A stretch of 64,000 nucleotides of DNA from Nematopogon swammerdamellus (GCA_946902875.1 OX336353.1:17745151-17809150); one strand, 5' to 3'. Shown: positions 9,502-18,682, numbered from the stretch's first letter. Made by a program: numbers and translations. The notes: generated by a model not told the origin, from the letters alone.

Positions 9502-11622
9502 ATGCCCATCACCCGGTCCACGAAGAACGCGAGGCAGCGGGCGACCGAGTCCCTGCGTGACGAGGCACGTGTGCCACCGAACGACGGATCTACACCTACG
9601 TCGTCGGAGCCCGTCACGTCGCCGCCCACTGCCGGAACAACGAGCCGCGAAACGGAGACCGAATGGTCTCACGAGCGACAGTCGGAGGACGAGGCCCCTC
9701 CGAAGCACTCAGCGGGCGGTCGTCCCACAGTCGCGACCGCCGGGCCTGAGTGCGTGCCAGAGCAAAGTGCGCCGCTACCTACCGCGCATCATGACGTCAC
9801 GCGCCGCGACGACGTCGGAGCGCGAGTGTTCGGACATAGTGCAGTGCCCACCGCGCATCATGACGTCACGCGCCGCGACGACGTCGGAGCGCGTGAGTTC
9901 GGACCAAGTGCAGTTCCTGCCGCGTATAGTGACGTCAGCGCGCGAGTGTCCGGACCGAGTGTAGTGCCCACCGCGCAGCATGACGTCACGCGTCGCGATG
10001 ACGTCAGCGCGCGAGTGTGTGAACAGAGTGTAGTGCCGCCTACCGCGCACGCCGCCGTCACGCGCCGCGACGACGCCGGCGCGCCAGTGCAAAGTCAAAG
10101 TGTAGTGCTGCCTACCGCGCACGCCGACATCACGCGCCGCGACGACGCCGGCGTACAAGTGCAAAGACTAAGTGAAGTGCCGCGCGTCGCCCCACCGCGC
10201 TCGCGGGCCTCCACCGGACGCGGAGCTGGATCCGTCCGGTCGGCGAGGTCCTCGAAGCTGGTAGCGGAGCTCGCCCTACAAGAGGAGCTCACGCAGCTAG
10301 CGCTCGAGGAGGCGCAAGCGCGCACAAAAACATTGAAGGCGATCGCGCAACTGGAGCAGGAGGAGGCGCAAGCACGCACGACAGCGCTGAAAGCGAGACT
10401 CGAGCGGCTGCAAGCCGAGCAGCTCGAGCGTGCGTCAACGAGCGACGAGGAGGGTGACGACGAGTTGCAGCGGGGCCGCCTTGAAGATTGGATCCAAGGG
10501 CACACCCAACACCGGCGGGAGCGAGAGCCACAGCTCGTCCCGCCGACCGAGCGCGAGCGCGCCACCCTTGGACTCCGATCGGAAGCGGTCACCGCGGAGC
10601 ACCCCCAACACCGCCACAGAAGTCAATCTGCACGACGCCGCCGCCGCTGTATGGCGGCACGACGCACCGCCGCCCGCCTCCGCCGTCGCGGGCACGCGCG
10701 CTGCGCTGCCACCCGCCGCTGCTGCATGGCTGCACGACGCACCGCCGGCCGCCACCGCGGCCGCGGGCACGCGCGCTGCGCTGCCACCCGCCGCTGCGGC
10801 ATGGCTGCACGACGCACCGCCGGCCGCCGCCGCGGCCGCGGGCACGCGCGCTGCACTGCCGCCCGCCGCTGCTACGTGGCTGTACGCCGCGGCACAGGCT
10901 GCGGCCGCCGCCAACACCGCGGGGCCGCACGCCGCGCCGCCGACCGCCGCTGCTGCGTGGCTGTACGCCGTGGCACAGGCTGCGGCCGCCGCCGATACCG
11001 CGGGGCCGCACGCCGCTGCTGCGTGGCCGTACGCCGCGCACCAGGCTGCGGCCGCCGCCGATACCGCGAGGCCGCACGCCGCGCCACCGCCCGCCGCCGC
11101 TGCGTGGCATCAGGCCGCGCCACAGGCTGCGGCCGCCGCCGATACCGCGGGGCCGCACGCCGCTGCTGCGTGGCCGTACGCTGCGCCACAGGCTGCGGCC
11201 GCCGCCGATACAACGGGGCCGCATGCCGCGCCACCGCCCGCCGCCGCTGCGTGGCATCAGGCCGCGCCACAGGCTGCCGCCTCCGCCGACACCGCGGGAC
11301 CGCACGCCGCGCCGCCGCCCGCCGCCGCCGCGTGGCCTCACACCGCGCCACAGGCTGCGGCCTCCGCTGCTACCGCGGAGCCGCACGCCGCGCCACCGAC
11401 CGCCACCGATACGCGGCCGCATGCCGCGCCGCCGGCCGCCTCCGCCGCAGGGACGCAAGCCGCCACCGCCGCCACCACCGCCGCTCCGCCGCATGGGGAC
11501 GCAGGAGCCGCACCCGGGGACCCGTACATCATGCGAACGAAGCTGCCAAAGTTTATGTACGACCTGCCGCAGTTCGACGGATCTCCGGAGAAGTGGCTGC
11601 GGTACCGTGCGGCGTTCCGTAA
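9502..11622 (+). CDS. gag: BEL/Pao gag N-terminal frame (frame 1)
   Basis: Opens at the first ATG after the primer site. Residues 90-235 are six diverged repeats of about 23 residues (TAHHDVTRRDDV type), from 69-72-base DNA repeats. Residues about 250-315 are a strongly charged heptad region (ELALQEELTQLALEEAQAR, then a second EEAQART block), a likely coiled coil like those at the start of BEL Gag. After about residue 360 the frame becomes an Arg/Cys-rich, low-complexity read-through (RRRGHARCAATRR repeated) that looks like the wrong frame of the Ala/Pro-rich gag repeat. The genuine Gag part therefore probably ends near 10,600, where translation would have to pass to frame 2. Open frame stops at 11622. 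Confidence 0.75.
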   Translation: MPITRSTKNARQRATESLRDEARVPPNDGSTPTSSEPVTSPPTAGTTSRETETEWSHERQSEDEAPPKHSAGGRPTVATAGPECVPEQSAPLPTAHHDVTRRDDVGARVFGHSAVPTAHHDVTRRDDVGAREFGPSAVPAAYSDVSARVSGPSVVPTAQHDVTRRDDVSARVCEQSVVPPTAHAAVTRRDDAGAPVQSQSVVLPTAHADITRRDDAGVQVQRLSEVPRVAPPRSRASTGRGAGSVRSARSSKLVAELALQEELTQLALEEAQARTKTLKAIAQLEQEEAQARTTALKARLERLQAEQLERASTSDEEGDDELQRGRLEDWIQGHTQHRREREPQLVPPTERERATLGLRSEAVTAEHPQHRHRSQSARRRRRCMAARRTAARLRRRGHARCAATRRCCMAARRTAGRHRGRGHARCAATRRCGMAARRTAGRRRGRGHARCTAARRCYVAVRRGTGCGRRQHRGAARRAADRRCCVAVRRGTGCGRRRYRGAARRCCVAVRRAPGCGRRRYREAARRATARRRCVASGRATGCGRRRYRGAARRCCVAVRCATGCGRRRYNGAACRATARRRCVASGRATGCRLRRHRGTARRAAARRRRVASHRATGCGLRCYRGAARRATDRHRYAAACRAAGRLRRRDASRHRRHHRRSAAWGRRSRTRGPVHHANEAAKVYVRPAAVRRISGEVAAVPCGVP
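9781..10190 (+). repeat. Six tandem 69-72-base repeats in gag
   Basis: Starts of the ACCGCGCA(T/C) unit fall at about 9781, 9850, 9919, 9970, 10042 and 10114; one unit is shortened to 51 bases. All spacings are multiples of three, so the frame is kept. Each unit contains CATGACGTCACGCG or a variant, that is a palindromic TGACGTCA. Confidence 0.85.
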
Positions 11623-14600
11623 TACGGAACGATACTTTTCGAGTTACGAGAACGCGGCGCGGATCGGGCACAGTCTGCGCGGCCCAGCGGAGTCGGCGGT
11701 CTCGAGTCGACTCGCCGCCGCGGCCAGCGCGGAGGAACTGATGACGGCGCTGGAAAGAAGGTTCGGCCAGCCGGAAGCTCTGATCAAACGTGAGCTGGCC
11801 AAGCTGCGGGCCCTGCCCAAACTGCCCGACAGCTCTCGAGACGTCTGTACCTTCTCGAGCCAGCTTGCGAACATCGTTCAAACGATCGTGGGGCTCGATC
11901 ACGCCCACTTGCTGCACAGCGTGGAGCTCGTCCAGGCCGTCACCGACAAGTTCTCCGCAATCATGCGAAACAATTGGCTCCGCCACCCTCAGCGAAAGAC
12001 GGACACCCGCCCGGCCCTGGTGGTGCTGTCCGACTTCCTGGAAGATGAGGCGGACAATTGCGCCGCGGACGCGACGCTCGAGCCAAGCGGTAGCAAGAAG
12101 GACGCGCACGAGCAACGACGCGGCAACAAAGGGGCGCGCGGCACCGAAACTGCTTACGCTGCCGAGGCCGTGGACAAGTCGGAAGCAAAAAATGAGAAGA
12201 AGTGCCCAGCCTGCTCAGCCGAGCACCAGCTGCCGCAATGCCACCGCTTCAAGACTGCAGACATTGACGACAGATGGAAACTGGTCAAGAAGGAGAGGAT
12301 CTGCTTCCGATGCCTGAAGAGCCGGCACCGACGCACCAAGTGCAAGGCGACGAAGTGCGGCGTGGGCGAGTGCAAGCGTGAGCACCACCTCCTGCTGCAC
12401 AACCCGGTCAGAGAGGAGACCGCTACCACTGCCACAGAGGTAGCAGCGGCAGCGACCCGCGCCGATCGAGTGCTCCTCAAGATCGTCCCGGTGGCACTGA
12501 CGGGGCCGACCACTACCTTGGAAACCTTCGCGCTGCTCGACGAGGGCTCCACGGTGACGATGATAGACGCCACCGTTGCAGAGCTGCTGGGCGCGAAGGG
12601 ACGCCCGGACCCCCTGCGAGTGCTGGGGATTGGCGGAGCCCAAGTCGACGCCACTGGGTCTCGCCGCGTGAGCCTCAAGATCCGCGGCAAGCACGACTCC
12701 GAGGTGCACGAGCTCGTCGGCGCGAGGACGGTGGACCGGCTGCGGTTCCCCGGGCAGTCGGTCACGCGCTCCCTGCTGCAAGGGTGCGGCCACCTCACCG
12801 ACCTGCAGTCAGTGCTGGCTTACCAGCATGCGTCGCCGACCCTGCTCATCGGTCAGGATAACTGGCCGCTCATCGTCTCGAGGGAGATCCGGAGCGGCCG
12901 CCGCGATGAGCCGGTTGCCTCCCGCACCCAGCTGGGCTGGGTTCTGCACGGCGGGAGGAGTTCAGCGACGGTGCCGCTGGAAAGCTGCGCCCATGCAACT
13001 GACGGCTGCTTCGAGGAGTTGGCGAGGTATCACTTCACGCTGGAGTCACTGGGAGTGGAGCCAAGAAGGCAGAAGAACGATCCCGAGGAGCGAGCGCTCC
13101 GGGTGCTGGACGCCACCACGCGTCGGCAGCCAGATGGGCGATATGAGACGGGACTCATCTGGCGTCGGGACGTCTTCACAATTCCAGACAACAAGCAGGC
13201 GACGTACAAGCGGCTGACTAATTTGGAAAGGAAGCTGGAGCGTGATCACGAGCTCCGAGGCCAGTACCACCAGCAGATGGCCCACCTCATAGTCAGCGGG
13301 TACGCCGAGGCTGCGACGAGTGCGCCCACGCCCGGGCGCACTTGGTACTTGCCACACTTCGCCGTAGTGAACCCGGCGAAACCAAAAATAAGAATCGTGC
13401 TGGACGCCGCCGCGAAGACCCAGGGAGTGGCCCTGAATGACCTGCTGCTCCCCGGGCCAGACCTGCTTCAGTCACTTCCGGCCGTCCTCATGAAGTTCCG
13501 GCAACACCCCGTCGCAGTCTCCGCCGACATCCGCGAGATGTTTTTACAAATACGCATACGGAGCGAAGACCGCGACGCCTTGCGTTTTCTATGGCGAGAG
13601 AAGCCCACCATGCCGCCAAAGGAATACCGAATGACGTCGGTGGTGTTCGGCGCAGCCTCTTCGCCGTGCACCGCCATCTACGTCAAGAACCGGAACGCGA
13701 CAGAGAATGGCAAGGACCAGCCCGAAGCCGCGGACGCGGTAGTCGTCAACCATTACATGGACGACTACCTGCAGAGCTTCGCGTCCGCGACAGAAGCCCG
13801 CCGGATCTCCCGAGCCGTGGCGGAGATCCACGCCAAGGCTGGCTTCGAACTTCGAGGCTGGGCCTCCAACCACCGAGAGGCCATAGACGTCGCATCGGCA
13901 CCCCAGCACGTGGCCATAGGGGGCCACACACCGTTCGAGAAAACCCTGGGTATGAGATGGGACACGAGCACCGACCGGCTGGGGTATGCCCTGAGCTTCC
14001 GACGAGTGGCACCGGAGGTGGTCGACGGACTGCGGACACCGACCAAGAGGGAGGCGCTGAGCCTCATAATGTCGCTGTTTGATCCTCTGGGCTTGGTGTC
14101 GCCCGTCACCGCGCCGGCGAAGCGACTGCTCCAGGAGACCTGGCGCCTGGGCACCGGATGGGACGACGAGCTGCCTGAGGACCTGCAGGCAGCCTGGACG
14201 AGCTGGCTGACGAACCTCAAAACGCTGGAGCGGGTGCAGGTGCCCCGCTGCTACGACGTCTGCCGCAGCGACGACGTGGAGCTCCATACCTTCGTGGACG
14301 CCAGCGAGTCAGCCTACGCCGCCGTGGTCTACTGGCGCTTCAGGCGGAGCGACGGCTCAGTGGAGGTGGCGCTGGTCAGCGCCAAGAGCCGGGTCGCGCC
14401 CCTGAAGCCGACCTCCGTCCCTCGTCTGGAGCTGCAGGCCGCCCTCCTGGGCACCCGCCTTGCCACGTCAGCGGAGCAGGGACACACCTGGACGCCGTCA
14501 CGCCGCATCTTCTGGAGCGACTCCAGGACGGTGCTGGCGTGGATAAGGTCCGACCCCAGGACTTTCAAGACCTTCGTGGCACATCGTCTAGCCGAAATAG

Positions 14601-16495
14601 AAGAAGCTACGAAGGTCAGCGAGTGGCGCTGGGTGCCGACCGCGGACAACGCGGCTGACGATGCCACAAGAGAAACGCCGGACAACTTCACCACGAACCA
14701 CAGGTGGTTCAGAGGGCCCGCCTTCCTGCGCTGGGAAGAAGCGCGCTGGCCGCAAGAAGATCGCCGAAGGACAGCACCAGACACAGGAGAGGAGAAGGCA
14801 CCCGCAGCGTGCGCCGTCGTCACGAGTCCCGACGGCGGCGCTACGCCTGACGCGAGCCGCTTCTCCTCGTGGCTACGGCTGATACGAGCCACCGCCAGGG
14901 TCCTGCAGTTCTTGGAGCTGTGCCGAGCCAAGCGCCAGAAAACCTGCGCGGCACGGCACAAGCGAACCAGGCCCAACAGGAGCTCCACTCGGCAGAGACA
15001 GGCCGGCGCCCGCCGAAACCAAACCGGCGGGAGCAGGGAGACCGGGCGCACCTACGAGCCCCTAACGGCACGCCACCTAAGGTCCGCCGAGCTGCTGCTC
15101 ATTAAGGACGCCCAGCAGCAATCCTTCGAGGCAGCGATAAGGCGTGTCAAGAAAGGCCAGCCGCTCGCGAAGGAGGACCGGCTGAGTCAGCTGGCTCTGC
15201 GGATGGACGAGGACGGAGTCTTGCGGCTCAAGAGCCGCATCACCGCTGCTGCAGGAGTCCACGAGGCGCAGCTGCACCCCGCAGTTCTCGATGGGGACCA
15301 CCCGTACACGCGGCTGTACGTGGCGCACGTGCACCGACAGCTGCATCACGGCGGGACGGAAACCGTCGTGAATGAACTGCGACAACGCTGCTGGATCGTC
15401 CGACTACGCCCGACGGTCCGCACCGTTGTGAGGAGCTGCAGAATGTGCCTCATCCGCAAGACTCCGCCGACCACACCACCCACGGGCGACCACCCAGAGG
15501 CCCGGCTGGCACACCACGAAAGGCCCTTCACCTACGTGGGCCTCGACTACTTCGGCCCAGTCGAGGTCACCGTGGGCCGCCGCCACGAGAAAAGGTACGT
15601 CGCTCTCTTCACCTGCCTGACGATGAGAGCGATGCATCTGGAGGTTGCTGCGTCGCTGACAACGGACTCCGCGATCTCCGCGCTCCGCCGGTTCATAGCA
15701 AGAAGAGGGTGCCCACGTCAGATCTATTCCGACAATGGCACCAACTTCAAGGGCGCGGAGGCAGAGCTGCGCGAAGTCTACAAGGGCGCAGCCGACGCAG
15801 CAGCGAACCGCCAGATCGAGTGGCGGTTCATCCCACCCGGGGCGCCGTTTATGGGTGGCGCCTGGGAGCGCCTCGTCCGCTCAGCCAAGGAAGCGCTCCG
15901 CGTTACACTGCACGAGCGCTTCCCCCGGGAAGAAACGCTGGCGACCCTACTGGCGGAGGCCGAGATGACGGTGAACTCGCGGCCGCTGACCCACGTGGCC
16001 GTCACGCCGGAGGAGCCAGAAGCCCTGACGCCAAACCACCTGCTTCTGGGGGCTGGTTGCCACGTCCCGCCGCAAGGGACGTTCAGCGAGGAAGACGACC
16101 ACGCCAGGGCGCTGTGGCGAAGGGCGCAGGCGCTCGCCGACTGCTTCTGGAGGCGGTGGGTACGCGAGTACCTGCCCGAGCTGCAGCGCCGACAGGAGCC
16201 GCGAGGACGCGGCCTGGCTCCAAAGGTTGGCGACGTCGTCATCGTCGCCGACCCCAACCTCCCGCGCAACACCTGGCCGCGAGGACGGGTGACGGCTACT
16301 CACCCTGGGCGAGACGGAGTAACGCGCGTCGTCGACGTGCTGTCTGCGGGGCGCCTCTTCAGGCGGCCTGTCAAGAGGATCGTCGTCCTTCCCACCGAAG
16401 CGGATCGAGCCGAGCTGCGACGGCGGGAGAATGTGGCGGACGACGACAGCCCCGCGGCCGGCAGCGAAGCGCACGACGCGCACGTCTTAGCTTAG
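10391..16495 (+). CDS. pol: BEL/Pao gag (major part)-pol polyprotein (frame 2)
   Basis: Frame open from 10391, after TGA 10388-10390; first usable non-AUG codon 10430 and no ATG until 11531, so it is expected to be translated only as a continuation of frame 1. Numbering from 10430: 70-365 Ala/Pro/His repeats; about 370-540 Gag DUF1759-like (PQFDGSPEKWLRY); zinc-binding clusters at about 592-605 and 625-658 (CFRCLKSRHRRTKC); protease LLDEGS with Asp near 704; RT with VSADIREMFLQI and YMDD at about 1108-1111; RNase H TFVDAS near 1288 and FWSDSRTVLAW near 1360; integrase HHCC about 1633-1678, DDE segments GLDYFGP (1704), SDNGTNF (1767), GGAWERLV (1810); DUF5641-like C-terminus to about 1990. No stop or missing catalytic residue seen. 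The last 21 codons lie in the 3' LTR. Confidence 0.93.
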   Translation, partial: KRDSSGCKPSSSSVRQRATRRVTTSCSGAALKIGSKGTPNTGGSESHSSSRRPSASAPPLDSDRKRSPRSTPNTATEVNLHDAAAAVWRHDAPPPASAVAGTRAALPPAAAAWLHDAPPAATAAAGTRAALPPAAAAWLHDAPPAAAAAAGTRAALPPAAATWLYAAAQAAAAANTAGPHAAPPTAAAAWLYAVAQAAAAADTAGPHAAAAWPYAAHQAAAAADTARPHAAPPPAAAAWHQAAPQAAAAADTAGPHAAAAWPYAAPQAAAAADTTGPHAAPPPAAAAWHQAAPQAAASADTAGPHAAPPPAAAAWPHTAPQAAASAATAEPHAAPPTATDTRPHAAPPAASAAGTQAATAATTAAPPHGDAGAAPGDPYIMRTKLPKFMYDLPQFDGSPEKWLRYRAAFRNTERYFSSYENAARIGHSLRGPAESAVSSRLAAAASAEELMTALERRFGQPEALIKRELAKLRALPKLPDSSRDVCTFSSQLANIVQTIVGLDHAHLLHSVELVQAVTDKFSAIMRNNWLRHPQRKTDTRPALVVLSDFLEDEADNCAADATLEPSGSKKDAHEQRRGNKGARGTETAYAAEAVDKSEAKNEKKCPACSAEHQLPQCHRFKTADIDDRWKLVKKERICFRCLKSRHRRTKCKATKCGVGECKREHHLLLHNPVREETATTATEVAAAATRADRVLLKIVPVALTGPTTTLETFALLDEGSTVTMIDATVAELLGAKGRPDPLRVLGIGGAQVDATGSRRVSLKIRGKHDSEVHELVGARTVDRLRFPGQSVTRSLLQGCGHLTDLQSVLAYQHASPTLLIGQDNWPLIVSREIRSGRRDEPVASRTQLGWVLHGGRSSATVPLESCAHATDGCFEELARYHFTLESLGVEPRRQKNDPEERALRVLDATTRRQPDGRYETGLIWRRDVFTIPDNKQATYKRLTNLERKLERDHELRGQYHQQMAHLIVSGYAEAATSAPTPGRTWYLPHFAVVNPAKPKIRIVLDAAAKTQGVALNDLLLPGPDLLQSLPAVLMKFRQHPVAVSADIREMFLQIRIRSEDRDALRFLWREKPTMPPKEYRMTSVVFGAASSPCTAIYVKNRNATENGKDQPEAADAVVVNHYMDDYLQSFASATEARRISRAVAEIHAKAGFELRGWASNHREAIDVASAPQHVAIGGHTPFEKTLGMRWDTSTDRLGYALSFRRVAPEVVDGLRTPTKREALSLIMSLFDPLGLVSPVTAPAKRLLQETWRLGTGWDDELPEDLQAAWTSWLTNLKTLERVQVPRCYDVCRSDDVELHTFVDASESAYAAVVYWRFRRSDGSVEVALVSAKSRVAPLKPTSVPRLELQAALLGTRLATSAEQGHTWTPSRRIFWSDSRTVLAWIRSDPRTFKTFVAHRLAEIEEATKVSEWRWVPTADNAADDATRETPDNFTTNHRWFRGPAFLRWEEARWPQEDRRRTAPDTGEEKAPAACAVVTSPDGGATPDASRFSSWLRLIRATARVLQFLELCRAKRQKTCAARHKRTRPNRSSTRQRQAGARRNQTGGSRETGRTYEPLTARHLRSAELLLIKDAQQQSFEAAIRRVKKGQPLAKEDRLSQLALRMDEDGVLRLKSRITAAAGVHEAQLHPAVLDGDHPYTRLYVAHVHRQLHHGGTETVVNELRQRCWIVRLRPTVRTVVRSCRMCLIRKTPPTTPPTGDHPEARLAHHERPFTYVGLDYFGPVEVTVGRRHEKRYVALFTCLTMRAMHLEVAASLTTDSAISALRRFIARRGCPRQIYSDNGTNFKGAEAELREVYKGAADAAANRQIEWRFIPPGAPFMGGAWERLVRSAKEALRVTLHERFPREETLATLLAEAEMTVNSRPLTHVAVTPEEPEALTPNHLLLGAGCHVPPQGTFSEEDDHARALWRRAQALADCFWRRWVREYLPELQRRQEPRGRGLAPKVGDVVIVADPNLPRNTWPRGRVTATHPGRDGVTRVVDVLSAGRLFRRPVKRIVVLPTEADRAELRRRENVADDDSPAAGSEAHDAHVLA
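10602..10606 (+). other. C5 run, likeliest site of gag frame change
   Basis: Five C in GAGCACCCCCAAC, inside the interval (10440-10640) where frame 1 stops looking like Gag and frame 2 starts to. A one-base length change in this run, or a +1 slip, would account for the two frames. Other positions up to 11622 are formally possible. Confidence 0.45.
10640..11510 (+). repeat. GC-rich Ala/Pro-coding tandem repeats in gag
   Basis: Imperfect repeats built from CACAGGCTGCGGCCGCCGCC and GGGCCGCACGCCGC type units; higher-order blocks of roughly 60-130 bases. In frame 2 they read AAAADTAGPHAAPPPAAAAW, in frame 1 Arg-rich. GC exceeds anything else in the window. Confidence 0.85.
16420..16431 (+). other. 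Polypurine tract
   Basis: GGCGGGAGAA directly before the 3' LTR; expected primer for plus-strand synthesis. It lies inside the pol coding sequence. Confidence 0.7.
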
Positions 16496-17281
16496 GGCTT
16501 AGAACAGCGAGGAAGCAGCCGTCGTAGTTTGTAGAGTAGGATTTTTAAGTTAGTTTAGGCCTTACGATTAAGTTAATATAAGTTAGAAATAAGATATATA
16601 TAAATAAATATACTTTTTACACAAACCGTAGACTAGTTAGTCTGTAAGTTTTAGTTATTATCTTAGCGAATATTCACTAGATTTAGTTATTTGTACGTAG
16701 GTTAGATGTAAGTTTACTTGAATAAATAATATTATTGGACGGCTTTTTACTGAAGTAACTCGAGACGAGAGCGACAGGTAGCGAGACGAAGGGATTAGCG
16801 GCGGCGACCGAGCCAGGCGCCCATTGTTCTGCTCGCTCGCAAAACCGGATGCGTGCCGCAGCGGCCGGCGAGCGGGCAGAAAAGTAAATAAAAATAGGCG
16901 CTATTCCGTTGGCTCGCCAGTACAGATCAAGCAGCCAGAGAGAGAGGACCTCCGACAAGTGGAGCACATCAGGAAGACGGCAAGACACAGCGGCATTGCA
17001 GAAGAGCTTTCCCGCCGACGCGGTCGACTACCGGCTAGCAAGTGCCGCCGTACTGCCGTCCCTCTCTCTCCGCGCCGCCGCGTTTGTCTCGCTCTGGCAA
17101 ACCTGTCGCTTCGTCCGTGTTGCTCCGGTAACGGGCCGTCCCGTTATTGTACTGAGCACCGGCGTTTCATTTGGCATTCGTTGTTCCCCGTACCGCATAT
17201 CTTCGACCGAGTGACTGGGCGTCTCACCTGAACCAAGAAGAAAATACAGTCCACTCCGAACCCGAGCGACGAGCAGTAACA
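16432..17281 (+). repeat. 3' LTR
   Basis: Second copy of the 850-bp LTR. The pol stop codon TAG lies at about 16493-16495, 64 bases inside it. Confidence 0.95.
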
Positions 17282-17286
17282 TCCGC
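17282..17286 (+). repeat. Target site duplication TCCGC (right)
   Basis: Repeats 8622-8626. Confidence 0.92.
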
Positions 17287-17410
17287 CATAATAACACATA
17301 TTCTGTGAAAATTTCAACGGGCTACCTATTACGGTTCAAGAGATACAGAATATAGCCTTCGGACAGACGGACGGACGGACGGACAGACAGACAGACGGCG
17401 TAGGCTTAGT
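17287..17410 (+). mobile_element. Family A repeat, right half
   Basis: CATAATAACACATATTCTG to the GACG/GACA array and GGCGTAGGCTTAGT; continues the half interrupted at 8626. Confidence 0.85.
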
Positions 17411-17765
17411 ACGGTTGTCTACATCACCTACAACGTCCGTGATGTCAGCCCATAACACCGGGTGAACTAGGTGCCATGTCAGTGCTTCCCCCTTTGATCG
17501 TGCCGGCTACACTGAACTGGTCGGAAAACACAAACTATTTACATAGCCGTTTCGACCGACGTTTCATTCAGTGCGGTGGTACCAACCCGGGCGGGTTAAA
17601 CCCTACCACCAAGTAAGATTAGGAGGGAAGGGACCTACAGTTTTAAGAGGAATCCGAAGCCTCCAACGGTCAGCGGTCACTCTCCAAGTACTGACCGCGC
17701 CCAGCGTTAACATTCAATAGCGACAGACAGTTGACTGTCTGCACCACTGAGCTATCGAGGCTGAC
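17411..17765 (-). mobile_element. 5S-type SINE, nearly full length
   Basis: On the minus strand: TCAGCCTCGATAGCTCAGTGG head, GTTAACGCTGGGCGCGGTCAG 5S-like block (here without AAGC), TACTTGGAGAGTGACCGCTGACC, central GGTCCCTTCCC domain, then GCCGGCACGATCAAAGG and the CACCTAGTTCACCC tail. It lacks the last bases before the A tail. It sits against the end of the family A repeat, probably inserted there. Confidence 0.8.
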
Positions 17766-18050
17766 AATTGAATTAGTTGTTTGTCAATGAAATAATTGAC
17801 TAAATTGTTCTCAAACTCAAAGATCTCAAAAAGTAGGTGGATAAAAACTTGCCAAGACGCACTATTGAGTAGCAAATAACATAAAAAATTTTCTTTTGAA
17901 GCAACTGAAGAACGTTATGCATAACAGGAGCTATGATTTAAGGAACTTCGAAAGAACTTGGTATAATATATCAATTTCACGGACAACAACAGGCTAAGAT
18001 ACTTTGTGCTTACATCTTAAAAAAAAATTTATGAAATAAAAAAATAAAAA
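17766..18050. other. No gene seen
   Basis: AT-rich, no recognised repeat or coding frame. Confidence 0.4.
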
Positions 18051-18245
18051 TCGTAGTTTGTCCGCCTCGCTTTCCAATTCGATCTTGACCAAAAAAAAAT
18101 GGGACCACCTTGTAGCTAGACTGAACCGAACACAAAAATAATCATCGAAATCGGTTCACAATTGGGGAAGATATTGCTGAACATACATAAAAAAAAATAC
18201 ATACAGCCGAACATAGAACCTCCTCCTTTTTTGAAGTCGGTTAAT
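18051..18245 (-). mobile_element. Interspersed repeat with GTCCGCCTCGCTTTCC and GAAGTCGGTTAAT
   Basis: A block CCGCCTCGCTTTCCAATTCG ... ATCGAAATCGGTTCAC ... CTCCTTTTTTGAAGTCGGTTAA. The first part recurs at 62130-62260 and the last part, inverted, at 7672-7695. Strand is arbitrary. Confidence 0.45.
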
Positions 18246-18564
18246 GAGAGAAAACTGTTTTATTTCTCCGCGTTTTTATTAACGAATGAATTATCAAACA
18301 AACTTATCGCCGAAACAAACACAATGATGTTATAATTATTACAACCGTTTAAAACTTTACTCGTTTGCGAAACTCTTTCGCAAATAATTGAGACCCCAAA
18401 GTTCTCCAAGTTCTTAATGAGAAGAATGAAAAGTTACACACTATAAATATAATAATTATATTATATTACTCGTCTTCAGCCACGTATGGATACGGAAACC
18501 TAAAAAGTGCACCGCATATAAAATGTATAAGTGAAATACAGTAATGTATTATTGCCACGACCAG

Positions 18565-18622
18565 AGCCGACTGTCATTGTCTCCCTCTACGGAGAGTAGA
18601 GGGAGACAATGATAGTCGGCTA
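18565..18622. repeat. Short hairpin, 23-bp arms
   Basis: GCCGACTGTCATTGTCTCCC on one arm and its complement with a single mismatch on the other, with a loop of about nine bases. Flanked by TTGCCACGACC and ATGCCACGACA, that is by a short direct repeat. Confidence 0.8.
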
Positions 18623-18660
18623 TGCCACGACACGACACGATGCCACCCCGATTCAGAGTG

Positions 18661-18682
18661 CCCCCCCCCCCCCCCCCCCCCC
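18661..18682. repeat. 22-base poly(C) run
   Basis: Uninterrupted C tract, rare in insect DNA outside simple-sequence expansions. Confidence 0.95.

Larger units (their letters stand above)
8627..17281 (+). mobile_element. Complete BEL/Pao LTR retrotransposon (8,655 bp)
   Basis: Two 850-bp LTRs, primer site, gag region, one long pol frame (protease, RT, RNase H, integrase), purine tract and a 5-bp target duplication, all in order. Domain order and the A17-type protease (LLDEGSTVTMI), YMDD RT and BEL-type integrase with a C-terminal DUF5641-like region identify BEL/Pao rather than Ty3 or Ty1. The two LTRs appear identical by eye over their full length, so the insertion is recent. Its GC content and codon use (GCC, CTG, CGC) are strikingly higher than the AT-rich flanks. 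The one visible lesion is a frame change in gag. Confidence 0.96.

Noticed and set aside
10589..12115. 508-codon minus frame antisense to gag
   Set aside because: Arises from the GC-rich tandem repeats; Gly/Arg low complexity; antisense shadow.
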